A DNA stretch of 50,141 nt, from positions 1 to 50,141 of the forward strand of contig NZ_PPPT01000181.1 of the NCBI RefSeq assembly GCF_006483445.1. Direction: 5' to 3'. Under the pieces are notes generated by a model that did not search any database, was not told the origin of the DNA, and worked only from the letters and a program-made list of their open reading frames with translations. This stretch comes from Bradyrhizobium guangdongense (GTDB taxonomy: Bacteria; Pseudomonadota; Alphaproteobacteria; Rhizobiales; Xanthobacteraceae). Below are positions 25,230 to 32,714 of the stretch, one piece after another. Position 1 is the first letter of the stretch. Each line of letters opens with the position of its first letter. The translations under genes and the position numbers were made by a program.

Positions 25230-26303
25230 TCACCCGACCTTCTGCAGCCGCGCGCTGACGGTTCTTGCGATGGCTGCAGGCGTTTCATCGGGAATCGCAA
25301 AGCATGAGCTCGCATTGATCTCGCAGAGCACGTAGCTGTCGGCACCATCGGCGTCGCGCGGTCCGTAGAGGAAGTCGGCGTCCCAGATCACCGGCAGCGA
25401 TGGCGCGTCGATGCCGAGCGTCGCCATCATCTGCGGCGTCCATTCGTCTTCCATCTTGCGCCGTAGTCTTTGGAATTGTGCGGCCTCCGGGCCGTGCATG
25501 ATCCGCGGCCCGGGTTGCGCCTCCGGCGCATCCGGGCCTTCGGGTGGCGGCGGTACCAGTGCCTTGATCAATTGCTGCCCAAAGCCCGCGACCTTGGATC
25601 CGCTCATGTAGCAGCGGATCATTCCCTCGGGCAGGCGCGGCTGGAAGGCCTGATCGATGATGCAGCCGCCCCATCCGAAATAGGGCTCGCAGCGCGCAAT
25701 CAGCGTATCGAGCGGAATGTCTTCAGGCATGCTGCCGCGCTGGGCGTGCAGCACCCGGACCTGTGCCGTATCCGGCAGCGCCTCGACCTTCCAGACGCCC
25801 TGACCACCATTGCCGCGATTCTGCTTGAGCACGCGCGGGCCGCCTTCGCGCAGGCGCGACGGAAAACTTGCGCGAAAATCGGCGGCGCTGTCGTAGCGAT
25901 GCGTGTCGGTCCCCCAGCCGAGATGGCGCGTCCGGTACAGCACCTCCTTGACGCCCATCTTCAGGATCACGTCGGGATGGGCGCTGACCCACGGACCGCG
26001 CGCGGCAACATCGCGCAGCAGCGGATCGAGCGCCGCGCGCGTCTTGCCCTGATGGATCGGATCGACCCAGACCAGGACTCCATCGACGCCGAGCAACTGA
26101 TCGCGCACCGCATCGGCAAAACCCTCGTCGTAAATGGCCGGCTGTGCGGCGATGCCGGCAGCCGCGAGCGCCTCGAAGACGCGGACGAAGCGGCTGGTCT
26201 GTGCCGTCGTGTCCCGGCGCGCGGCGGCGTCGCCGCGCGAGACGATGGCGATGGTGGGGCGGGAAGGGGTGTGACGGGAAGGGGAATGACGTTCGATGTC
26301 CAT
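25230..26303 (-). CDS. ATP-grasp-like protein (Cj0069 type)
   Basis: A 357-residue cytoplasmic protein. It has an N-terminal nucleotide-fold region (PTIAIVSRGDAAARR; GVDGVLVWVDPIHQGKTRAA), a glycine-rich ATP-grasp-like loop (RVLKQNRGNGGQGVWKVEA near residue 160) and a C-terminal metal-site motif (YVLCEINASSCFAIPDE near residue 330). This combination points to an ATP-dependent carboxylate-amine or -thiol ligase fold. It recalls the uncharacterised Campylobacter protein Cj0069, but I cannot confirm that by alignment. A TTG two codons upstream is an alternative start. Divergently upstream lies the leuA leader, with no evident functional tie. Confidence 0.6.
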   Translation of the reverse strand: MDIERHSPSRHTPSRPTIAIVSRGDAAARRDTTAQTSRFVRVFEALAAAGIAAQPAIYDEGFADAVRDQLLGVDGVLVWVDPIHQGKTRAALDPLLRDVAARGPWVSAHPDVILKMGVKEVLYRTRHLGWGTDTHRYDSAADFRASFPSRLREGGPRVLKQNRGNGGQGVWKVEALPDTAQVRVLHAQRGSMPEDIPLDTLIARCEPYFGWGGCIIDQAFQPRLPEGMIRCYMSGSKVAGFGQQLIKALVPPPPEGPDAPEAQPGPRIMHGPEAAQFQRLRRKMEDEWTPQMMATLGIDAPSLPVIWDADFLYGPRDADGADSYVLCEINASSCFAIPDETPAAIARTVSARLQKVG

Positions 26304-26597
26304 GCGCAAGCTCCACGACGGATCGGGTGTTGCGCAGAGCTTGGACGAGACGTCTCACGGGGAGTCTGCTTGTCCCCACAGCCGCAAGCCTACGCGACTT
26401 CGCGGCGGCGATTCAAGGCGACCCCGTCATTCGCTGTGGGAAGGCGGGCGCGCCGCCGCAACCAGGTCAACCTACCTGACCATCTTTTGGCATTGCAGTT
26501 GTTGCCATTTCTCGTCTAGAAACGCCGCACTGAGCCTCCCGGCAACGAACCGTCAACGGTTTTGGCCGAGGATTCTTGGGCTCAAAAGGGTCTGGCA

Positions 26598-26723
26598 ATG
26601 CTGATTCGCGGCCAAAAGCATGGGATTTCGGGGGAGGCGGCTCTGGCCGCCGGTCCGTCCGTGCCCCTGGCCGCCATCCTGCCCACCCTCCTTATTGGCG
26701 AGCTCCTTCTTACCTGCCCCTGA
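26598..26723 (+). CDS. leuL: Leucine-rich leader peptide of leuA
   Basis: A 41-residue open frame starting at ATG 26598 after AAGGGTCTGGCA, too short for usual gene callers. Its C-terminal part reads AAILPTLLIGELLLTCP, with six Leu (codons CTG, CTC, CTT, CTC, CTT, CTT) and two Ile near the stop. CTT is a minor codon in this GC-rich DNA, and it is used three times here. The stop TGA (26721-26723) is built into the 5' arm of a hairpin. The layout, 108 bases before the leuA start, is that of a transcription attenuator in which ribosomes stall at Leu codons when charged tRNA-Leu is low. The symbol follows function; homology to enteric leuL is not claimed. Confidence 0.75.
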   Translation: MLIRGQKHGISGEAALAAGPSVPLAAILPTLLIGELLLTCP

Positions 26724-26760
26724 GGGCCGGCTGGGCGCGACGCGCCTGGGCACTCAGGGG
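26636..26760 (+). promoter_or_regulatory. Attenuator structures of the leuA leader
   Basis: Three hairpins are visible. GGCGGC-TCTG-GCCGCC (26636-26651) lies early in the leader peptide. CCCCTGAG (26717-26724) pairs with CTCAGGGG (26753-26760), eight perfect pairs enclosing the inner hairpin GGCGC-GAC-GCGCC (26734-26746), and is followed by TTGT. A third, weaker stem GCGCCG/CGGCGC lies at about 26787-26808, just ahead of the leuA ribosome binding site. A ribosome halted on the Leu codons would leave the large hairpin free to refold. A long U-run is absent, so control could act on termination or on initiation. Confidence 0.6.
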
Positions 26761-26831
26761 TTGTACGAGATCACCAGACCCTGACAGCGCCGAAGGAACG
26801 ACCGGCGCGAACGCTTAAAGGAAATTTCGAA

Positions 26832-28394
26832 ATGGCCACCGTGAACAAGTCCGAGAAGGACCGCGTCATCATTTTCGACACCACGCTGCGCGACGGCGAG
26901 CAGTGCCCCGGCGCCACCATGACCTTCGAGGAGAAGATCGAGATCGCCGAGATGCTCGACGACATGGGCGTCGATGTCATCGAGGCCGGCTTCCCGATCA
27001 CATCCGAAGGCGACTTCCAGGCGGTGAGCGAGATCGCCCGCCGCTCCAAGAACTCCGTGATCGCCGGCTTGTCGCGCGCCAACCCGAAGGACATTGACCG
27101 CTGCGCCGAAGCGGTGAAATTCGCCAGGCGCGGCCGCGTCCACACCGTGATTGCGACGTCGCCGCTGCACATGCGCGTCAAGCTGAACATGACGCCCGAG
27201 CAGGTGATGGAGCTCTCGATTGCCAACGTCACCCGCGCCCGCAACCAGATCGACGACGTCGAATGGTCGGCCGAAGACGCCACCCGCAGCGAGATGGACT
27301 ACCTCTGCCGCATCGTCGAGGCCGTGATCAAGGCTGGTGCGACCACGGTCAATATCCCTGATACCGTCGGCTACACCACGCCGGAGGAATATCGTCACTT
27401 CATGCGCACCTTGATCGAGCGGGTGCCGAATTCCGACAAGGCGGTGTTTTCGGTTCACTGCCATAACGACCTCGGTATGGCGGTGGCAAACTCGCTGGCC
27501 GGCATCGCCGGCGGCGCGCGCCAGATCGAATGCACGGTCAACGGCATCGGCGAGCGGGCCGGCAACGCGTCGCTCGAGGAAGTCGTGATGGCCATCAACG
27601 TCCGCAACGACGTGTTTCCTTGGTGGAACAAGATCGACACCACGCAGCTGACCCGCGCCTCCAAGGTGGTGTCGGCGGCGACCTCGTTCCCCGTCCAGTA
27701 CAACAAGGCGATCGTCGGCCGGAACGCCTTTGCGCATGAGAGCGGCATCCACCAGGACGGCGTGCTGAAGGACGCCTCGACCTACGAGATCATGCGGCCC
27801 GAGATGGTCGGCCTGAAGCAGTCCTCGCTGGTGCTCGGCAAACACTCCGGCCGCCACGCCTTCGTGCACAAGCTGGAGGAAATGGGCTACAAGCTCGGCC
27901 CGAACCAGCTGGAAGACGCGTTCGCGCGCATGAAGGCGCTCGCCGACCGCAAGAAGGACATCTACGACGAGGACATCGAAGCCCTCGTGGACGAGGAGAT
28001 GGCCGCCTCGCACGACCGCATCAAGCTGACCTCGCTGACGGTGATCGCCGGCACCCATGGCCCGCAGCGCGCGACCATGAAGCTCGACGTCGACGGCCAG
28101 ATCAAGATCGAGGAAGCCGAGGGCAACGGCCCGGTCGATGCCGTCTTCAACTGCATCAAGGCGCTGGTGCCGCACGAGGCAAAGCTCGAGCTGTACCAGG
28201 TCCACGCCGTCACCGAAGGCACCGACGCGCAGGCCGAAGTGTCGGTGCGGCTGTCGCATGAGGGACGCGCGATGACGGCACGCGCGGCGGATCCGGATAC
28301 GCTGGTGGCGTCGGCAAAAGCCTATCTCGGCGCGCTGAACAAGATCGTCATGAAGCGCCAGCGCGACACCGTGCAGACGGCAGCTGCGAGCTGA
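26832..28394 (+). CDS. leuA: 2-Isopropylmalate synthase
   Basis: A 520-residue protein, normal for the long bacterial form. It condenses acetyl-CoA with 2-oxoisovalerate, the first committed step of leucine synthesis, in the cytoplasm. The TIM-barrel begins VIIFDTTLRDGEQCPGATMT (R-D-G-E-Q active site). The metal motif is VFSVHCHNDLGMAVANSLAG (H-x-H) near residue 205, and GIHQDGVLKD is near residue 308. The C-terminal 140 residues form the leucine-binding regulatory domain (HEAKLELYQVHAVTEGTDAQ), so feedback inhibition is expected in addition to the leader control. ATG 26832 follows AAAGGAAATTTCGAA. Confidence 0.95.
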   Translation: MATVNKSEKDRVIIFDTTLRDGEQCPGATMTFEEKIEIAEMLDDMGVDVIEAGFPITSEGDFQAVSEIARRSKNSVIAGLSRANPKDIDRCAEAVKFARRGRVHTVIATSPLHMRVKLNMTPEQVMELSIANVTRARNQIDDVEWSAEDATRSEMDYLCRIVEAVIKAGATTVNIPDTVGYTTPEEYRHFMRTLIERVPNSDKAVFSVHCHNDLGMAVANSLAGIAGGARQIECTVNGIGERAGNASLEEVVMAINVRNDVFPWWNKIDTTQLTRASKVVSAATSFPVQYNKAIVGRNAFAHESGIHQDGVLKDASTYEIMRPEMVGLKQSSLVLGKHSGRHAFVHKLEEMGYKLGPNQLEDAFARMKALADRKKDIYDEDIEALVDEEMAASHDRIKLTSLTVIAGTHGPQRATMKLDVDGQIKIEEAEGNGPVDAVFNCIKALVPHEAKLELYQVHAVTEGTDAQAEVSVRLSHEGRAMTARAADPDTLVASAKAYLGALNKIVMKRQRDTVQTAAAS

Positions 28395-28406
28395 CACGCG
28401 GAGCTT

Positions 28407-28446
28407 GTCATTCCGGGTTCGGCTGTTCGCGCCGCCCCGGAATGAC
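28407..28446 (+). repeat. Short inverted repeat after leuA
   Basis: GTCATTCCGGG (28407-28417) is the perfect complement of CCCGGAATGAC (28436-28446), 11 pairs with an 18-base loop. It begins 12 bases after the leuA stop. This GTCATTCCGGG type of palindrome is dispersed in Bradyrhizobium genomes and may also end transcription. Confidence 0.65.
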
Positions 28447-28582
28447 GGGCAGTTGTATACCAGCCCTGCGAACGACCAATAGCGCGTGCGCCGGCTCCCG
28501 GTTAGGCTGCCGGCGTCTTTCATTTCGGACGCGGCCAGCATCCTGCGAGCCACGTCCCCAATAACAAACAAGGGGAGAGATT

Positions 28583-29596
28583 ATGGGCAAATTTACTTTT
28601 GCAGCGTCCATCGCCGGCCTGTCGATCGCGGCACTGGCCTTCGCCGGGCCCGCCGCGGCACAGTCGCCGATCATCATCAAGTTCAGCCATGTCGTCGCCA
28701 ACGACACGCCGAAGGGCAAGGCGTCCGAAAAGTTCAAGGAACTGGCCGAAAAATATACCGGCGGCAAGGTGAAGGTCGAGGTCTACCCGAACTCGACGCT
28801 CTACAAGGACAAGGAGGAGCTCGAGGCGCTGCAGCTCGGCAGCGTGCAGATGCTCGCGCCGTCCAACTCGAAATTCGGTCCGCTCGGCATCAAGGAGTTC
28901 GAGGCGTTCGATCTGCCCTATCTGCTGCCGGACCTGAAGACGCTGCGCAAGGTGACGGAAGGCCCGCTCGGCACGAAGCTGCTCAAGCTGCTCGATGCCA
29001 AGGGCATCACCGGCCTTGCCTATTGGGACAACGGCTTCAAGCAGATGAGCGCCAACAAGAAGCTGATCGAACCCGATGACTACAAGGGCGTGAAATTCCG
29101 CATCCAGTCCTCGCGCGTGATCCAGGCGCAGTTCAAGGCGCTCGGCTCGCTGCCGCAGGTGATGGCGTTCGGTGAGGTCTACCAGGCGCTGCAGACCGGC
29201 GTCGTCGACGGGCAGGAGAACACCTGGTCCAACATCTACACCCAGAAAATGCACGAGGTGCAAAAGTACATCACCGAGACCAATCACGGCTACATCGGCT
29301 ACGTCGTCATCGTGAACAAGAAGTTCTGGGACGATCTGCCGGCCGACATCCGCGGCCAGCTCGAAAAGGCGATGAAGGAAGCGACCGACTTCAACAACAC
29401 GCAATCGCAGAAGGAGAACGACGACGCGCTCGCCGAGATCAAGAAGAGCGGCAAGAGCGAGATCCTCAAGCTGACGCCGGACCAGGACGCCGCGATGCGA
29501 AAGGCGATGGAGCCGGTCTACAAGGATGCCGCTGGCCGCGTCGGCCAGGGGCTGATCGACGAATTCGTGAAGGAGGCCAAAAGCGCTACGAACTAG
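28583..29596 (+). CDS. TRAP transporter substrate-binding protein (DctP family), orphan
   Basis: A 337-residue periplasmic protein with a signal peptide (MGKFTFAASIAGLSIAALAF, mature after AAAQ). The DctP fold is shown by IIKFSHVVANDTPKGKASEK, VEVYPNSTLYKDKEELEALQ and FRIQSSRVIQAQFKALGSLP, whose Arg binds the ligand carboxylate, and by VVDGQENTWSNIYTQKMHEV. The ligand is therefore probably a C4-dicarboxylate or other organic acid. The membrane partners DctQ and DctM are missing from the neighbourhood: the next gene is Spy-like and a terminator lies between. ATG 28583 has the good site AGGGGAGAGATT. Confidence 0.9.
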   Translation: MGKFTFAASIAGLSIAALAFAGPAAAQSPIIIKFSHVVANDTPKGKASEKFKELAEKYTGGKVKVEVYPNSTLYKDKEELEALQLGSVQMLAPSNSKFGPLGIKEFEAFDLPYLLPDLKTLRKVTEGPLGTKLLKLLDAKGITGLAYWDNGFKQMSANKKLIEPDDYKGVKFRIQSSRVIQAQFKALGSLPQVMAFGEVYQALQTGVVDGQENTWSNIYTQKMHEVQKYITETNHGYIGYVVIVNKKFWDDLPADIRGQLEKAMKEATDFNNTQSQKENDDALAEIKKSGKSEILKLTPDQDAAMRKAMEPVYKDAAGRVGQGLIDEFVKEAKSATN

Positions 29597-29642
29597 GCGC
29601 AGCGAACTGACTGCGCGCCACGAATCCCGGCGAACGATGAAT

Positions 29643-29680
29643 GAAAGGCCTCCGCCGGTATGCGGAGGCTTTCTCGTTGT
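29643..29680 (+). terminator. Rho-independent terminator after dctP-like gene
   Basis: GCCTCCGC (29648-29655) pairs perfectly with GCGGAGGC (29662-29669) around CGGTAT, followed by TTTCTCGTTGTT. Flanking GAAAG and CTTTC lengthen the stem. Confidence 0.85.
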
Positions 29681-29806
29681 TGCGAACGATTTCAAACTGT
29701 AGATGGTGCATTACATCTTGGTAAGGCACGCGTCCCTGACCAGTTTGTAAGTTGAATACGGCTTCGCCTGCGCTCATCTTGAGGCAACCTTGATGAGGAG
29801 GTTCGT

Positions 29807-30388
29807 ATGAAGAAGTTCGCCATCGCCGCTGTCGCAGTCCTGAGCATCGCAGCCTCGGGCGCGGTCTACGCGCAGTACCACCGCTTTCACGACCGCATGC
29901 ACCACATGCGGATGAATCCGGAAGACCGCGCCGCCTTCGTCGACGCGCGTATCGCCGCCGTGCATGCCGGGCTGAAGCTCAACGCCGACCAAGAGAAGCT
30001 GTGGCCGCCGGTCGAGGCCGCCGTGCGCGATTTTGCAAAACTGCGGATCGATCGGGCGAACGCGCGGATGAACCCGCCGCAAGGCAGCGCGGACAAGCCT
30101 GACGATCCGGTCGCCCGGCTGCGCCAGCGCGCCGACGATATGGGTGCCACCTCGGCCGCCCTGAAGAGGATCGCCGATGCCGCCGACCCCCTCTACAAGA
30201 CGCTCGACGACGGCCAGAAGCGCCGGCTCGCCGCCCTAACCCGCCACCGCGGCCCGTTCGGCGGCGGCGAGGAGGGGGGACCCCGCGGCTTCATGGAGCA
30301 CCGCATGGACCGCATGATGGAACGCGGCATGGACCGCTTTCATGGTGATCGGGACGGCGGGCCCGACCGGGATGGCGGCCGGCTCTGA
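29807..30388 (+). CDS. Spy/CpxP-like periplasmic protein (LTXXQ family)
   Basis: A 193-residue exported protein. The signal peptide is MKKFAIAAVAVLSIAASGAV (mature near VYAQ). The helical core carries two LTxxQ-like motifs, LKLNADQEKLW near residue 56 and LDDGQKRRLAAL near residue 135, as in Spy and CpxP, which are ATP-independent periplasmic chaperones or envelope-stress modulators. The N-terminus of the mature part is rich in His and Met (HRFHDRMHHMRM) and the tail is rich in Gly, Asp and Arg with MEHRMDRMMERGMDRFHGDR, so metal binding is possible. ATG 29807 follows GATGAGGAGGTTCGT. It is a single gene with a terminator after it. Confidence 0.8.
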   Translation: MKKFAIAAVAVLSIAASGAVYAQYHRFHDRMHHMRMNPEDRAAFVDARIAAVHAGLKLNADQEKLWPPVEAAVRDFAKLRIDRANARMNPPQGSADKPDDPVARLRQRADDMGATSAALKRIADAADPLYKTLDDGQKRRLAALTRHRGPFGGGEEGGPRGFMEHRMDRMMERGMDRFHGDRDGGPDRDGGRL

Positions 30389-30417
30389 GAAGACCGGACT
30401 TTCACGGGATTAGCCTT

Positions 30418-30454
30418 CGCGAAGCTGCTGGAATCCAGCGGCTTTTCGCGTTTT
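30418..30454 (+). terminator. Rho-independent terminator after the Spy-like gene
   Basis: GCTGCTGG (30424-30431) pairs with CCAGCGGC (30435-30442) around AAT, with CGCG/CGCG at the base and TTTTC after it. Confidence 0.75.
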
Positions 30455-30555
30455 CGGGGCAGGACATGAACCCTTGGAAAACATCGGCTGCATCGCTTGC
30501 CATCGTCAGCTTTGCTTGCTAAACGACCGGCCTCGCAAGGGCGTTCGCGCCTTTC

Positions 30556-30631
<76 letters not shown>

Positions 30632-30831
30632 TAAAATCAGGTTCTGGCAAGGCCTGTGCCTCAGAGTGGACCTTTGGTTGGAAAGCCAGATTGATCCATC
30701 CTGATCGGATCTTGGTCGAAAAACCAACTCACGTGTCCCGATTCCCATTTCGTCTCTGCAGTTTGCGCCGTGAGATCCAGGGCGAAGATCGCGTGGTCGA
30801 TGAGACCGGGATCCGCGTCATGCCTCCACTG

Positions 30832-30870
30832 GACGATTTGGTCATTTTGACTTATTGAACAAGTTAAAAT
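30832..30870 (+). promoter_or_regulatory. Candidate TetR operator in front of the regulator gene
   Basis: A 21-base element at 30832-30852 (GACGATTTGGTC then ATTTTGACT) matches 19 of 21 bases of the element at 32647-32667. Its core is GTC-N5-GAC. It overlaps a second dyad, ATTTTGACTT (30844-30853) with AAGTTAAAAT (30861-30870), nine of ten positions complementary. The site is 18 bases before the chosen TetR start, which suggests autoregulation. Confidence 0.55.
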
Positions 30871-30887
30871 CGAAAGGTCGTTGTCTG

Positions 30888-31580
30888 GTGGCCAATATCG
30901 ACCCAATCCGTCGTGCGGAGATCGGCCGCGAGAAAAGAGCCAGGACGCGCGCCCAACTGATCGCTGCTGCGAACGCACTCTTCGCCCGCCAGGCCGTGGA
31001 GTCGGTCACGGTTGACGACGTGGTGCGGGAGGCCGAGGTCGCCAAGGGAACATTTTACGTTCACTTCAAGGACCTGCGCGAGTTGACGGCGGCCGTGGCC
31101 GACGAATTGGTATCCGCCATAGATGACCTGTTTCAGCCAGTCCGGCTTTCCATCGACGAACCCGCGCTTCGCATAGCTTACGGCTGTAGCTGCTTCATCG
31201 ATCGGGCACTTGCTGATGCCCGCTGGGCTGCCCTGACGGCTCGTATGACCGTAGCCGCGGCGAATGTCGGCGAGGTCGCTCGTCGGCGCCTGTTCGAAGA
31301 CATCAGGCAGCACGTGAAACGTCTGCCGGCAACCAGCTCCATCAACCCCGAACTTGGTCTGGAAGTTGTGGTTGGCATCCAGCTGCAAGTGCTTGGTGCC
31401 ATCGCCGAAGGCCGCTTGACCTCGCGCGATCGCGAAGGTGCGATTGCGGCCATCCTGCGCGCGATCGATGTCGACGCACGGCAGCTCAAATCCGTGCTGG
31501 CGCGCCTGCCGGAGCCCCTGCAAGGTACGGAAGCGCCCAAAGGGAGGGCGAGGGGGCGACTCCGCCGCCCGCGGGCGTAG
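30888..31580 (+). CDS. TetR-family transcriptional regulator
   Basis: About 230 residues. The N-terminal helix-turn-helix is typical: TRAQLIAAANALFARQAVES, then VTVDDVVREAEVAKGTFYVH (recognition helix) and FKDLRELTAAVADEL. The C-terminal ligand domain is all-helical and less conserved, and ends in a basic tail (PKGRARGRLRRPRA). The GTG at 30888 was chosen: a TTG at 30855 would place the start inside the putative operator dyad. It lies 13 bases from the convergent FAH gene, and it likely controls the ring-cleavage genes at 31594-36573 because the same element recurs in their promoter region. The inducer is presumably an aromatic substrate or product (inference). Confidence 0.85.
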   Translation: MANIDPIRRAEIGREKRARTRAQLIAAANALFARQAVESVTVDDVVREAEVAKGTFYVHFKDLRELTAAVADELVSAIDDLFQPVRLSIDEPALRIAYGCSCFIDRALADARWAALTARMTVAAANVGEVARRRLFEDIRQHVKRLPATSSINPELGLEVVVGIQLQVLGAIAEGRLTSRDREGAIAAILRAIDVDARQLKSVLARLPEPLQGTEAPKGRARGRLRRPRA

Positions 31581-31593
31581 AATCGTCGGGCGC

Positions 31594-32547
31594 TCAAGGA
31601 CCGACGATTTCGGTTACCTGTTCACCGAGGTCAATCGTGCCGTCGCGGCTGGCGATGCGTGCGCTGATCCGGTCACCCGGCTTGAGATATTGCGGCCTCC
31701 GCGCCTGCGCCTTGAAGAAAAGCTGCCACAGGGTGCGCTCCGGCAGCAGCTGAATCAGCTTGCGTAATGGCGGCGGCGGGACCTGCAAGGCGCAGCCGCT
31801 CGGTGTGCCCGTCAGAAGCACGTCGCCGGGCAGCACGTTGGCGAACGTCGAGAGCTCGGAGATCGTCTCGGCCGGCTTGAACACCAGATTGGCCGTGGTA
31901 TCGCGCTGCCGTGGCGTGCCATTGACGTCGAGCTCGAGCGCGAGCTCGTCGACCACGGAAAACTCGCTTCGTTCCAGAACGGTCAGCCACGGTCCGATCG
32001 GGCAGAACCCACGGTAGCTCTTGCCCTTGAAAAACTGCGTTTGCGGCAACTGCACGTCACGGGCGCTGAGATCGTTGGCGATGGTGATGGCAAACACATG
32101 GTCAGCAAGCGTTTCGCGCGTGACCGTAATCGCGGACGTGATCGGGCGACGAAAGACCAGAGCGAGTTCGATCTCGTAGTCCAGGAGCTTGACGTGCGCG
32201 GGGCGAAGCACTGCGTCGTGGGCAGAGCAGACCGAGGCGTCGGCCTTGGTGAAGAACATGTTGAATAACTTGGCGTCCGGATCCATGCCGGATTCGATCA
32301 TGTGCTGACGATAGTTGGCTCCCTGGCAATACAGCCGAGCCGGTGTCGTCACTGGCGACAGAATCTTGGCGGATGCCAGCGCAATTCGCGTGGCCCGGGC
32401 CGGCGCCCCGCGCCAGTCCGCTTCGCCGTGCTCGATGAGCGCGGCGGTGGTCGCATAGTCGCCCGACAGCGGCGCGATTTGCGTCCCCGTCACCACGCCC
32501 CAGCGGGGGCCCTGACCTGCTTCGAAACGCACAAGATTGGTCGCCAA
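31594..32547 (-). CDS. Fumarylacetoacetate hydrolase (FAH)-family protein
   Basis: About 317 residues. The FAH fold's metal-binding and substrate phrases are present: YCQGANYRQHMIESGMD, LLDYEIELALVFRRPI (the E-x-E site), HVFAITIANDLSARDVQLPQ, FKGKSYRGFCPIGPWLTVLE and DVLLTGTPSGCALQVPPPPL. Such enzymes hydrolyse or decarboxylate the dienoate or oxo-acid products of ring cleavage. The TTG at 32547 follows AAAGGGAGAATGCC, a good ribosome binding site, and leads into LVRFE, the usual start. ATG codons at 32571 and 32643 are alternatives without such a site, the latter inside the promoter. It is divergent from the MhpA-type gene and would act after the extradiol dioxygenase. Confidence 0.85.
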   Translation of the reverse strand: MATNLVRFEAGQGPRWGVVTGTQIAPLSGDYATTAALIEHGEADWRGAPARATRIALASAKILSPVTTPARLYCQGANYRQHMIESGMDPDAKLFNMFFTKADASVCSAHDAVLRPAHVKLLDYEIELALVFRRPITSAITVTRETLADHVFAITIANDLSARDVQLPQTQFFKGKSYRGFCPIGPWLTVLERSEFSVVDELALELDVNGTPRQRDTTANLVFKPAETISELSTFANVLPGDVLLTGTPSGCALQVPPPPLRKLIQLLPERTLWQLFFKAQARRPQYLKPGDRISARIASRDGTIDLGEQVTEIVGP

Positions 32548-32646
32548 GGCATTCTCCCTTTCACTGGCCATTGCATGATCGTCGCCAATTTCCGCTGTCG
32601 TGACAGCGGCTTGGTTCAAATTCGTGCACGACGTTAATCTCATATT

Positions 32647-32667
32647 GACGATTTAGTCGTTTTGACT
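32647..32667. promoter_or_regulatory. Candidate TetR operator between hydrolase and monooxygenase genes
   Basis: GACGATTTAGTC followed by GTTTTGACT, 19 of 21 identical to 30832-30852. Within it TAGTC-GTTTT-GACTA (ending at 32668) is a perfect inverted repeat. It lies in the divergent promoter region, so one bound repressor could silence both directions. TTGACT inside it could double as a -35 box. Confidence 0.55.
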
Positions 32668-32714
32668 ATCATGTTCAAAAATAGTTGTCGACCCTGCGGG
32701 GGAGGAAAGCTCGA

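Noticed and set aside
26754..28571. 605-codon frame antisense to leuA
   Set aside because: leuA on the plus strand carries all active-site motifs, and the antisense reading has only His/Val/Asp-rich low-complexity sequence.
29807..30388. Dedicated copper or nickel binding protein
   Set aside because: His and Met are enriched, but the two LTxxQ-like motifs fit Spy/CpxP proteins better. Metal binding is only kept as a possibility.
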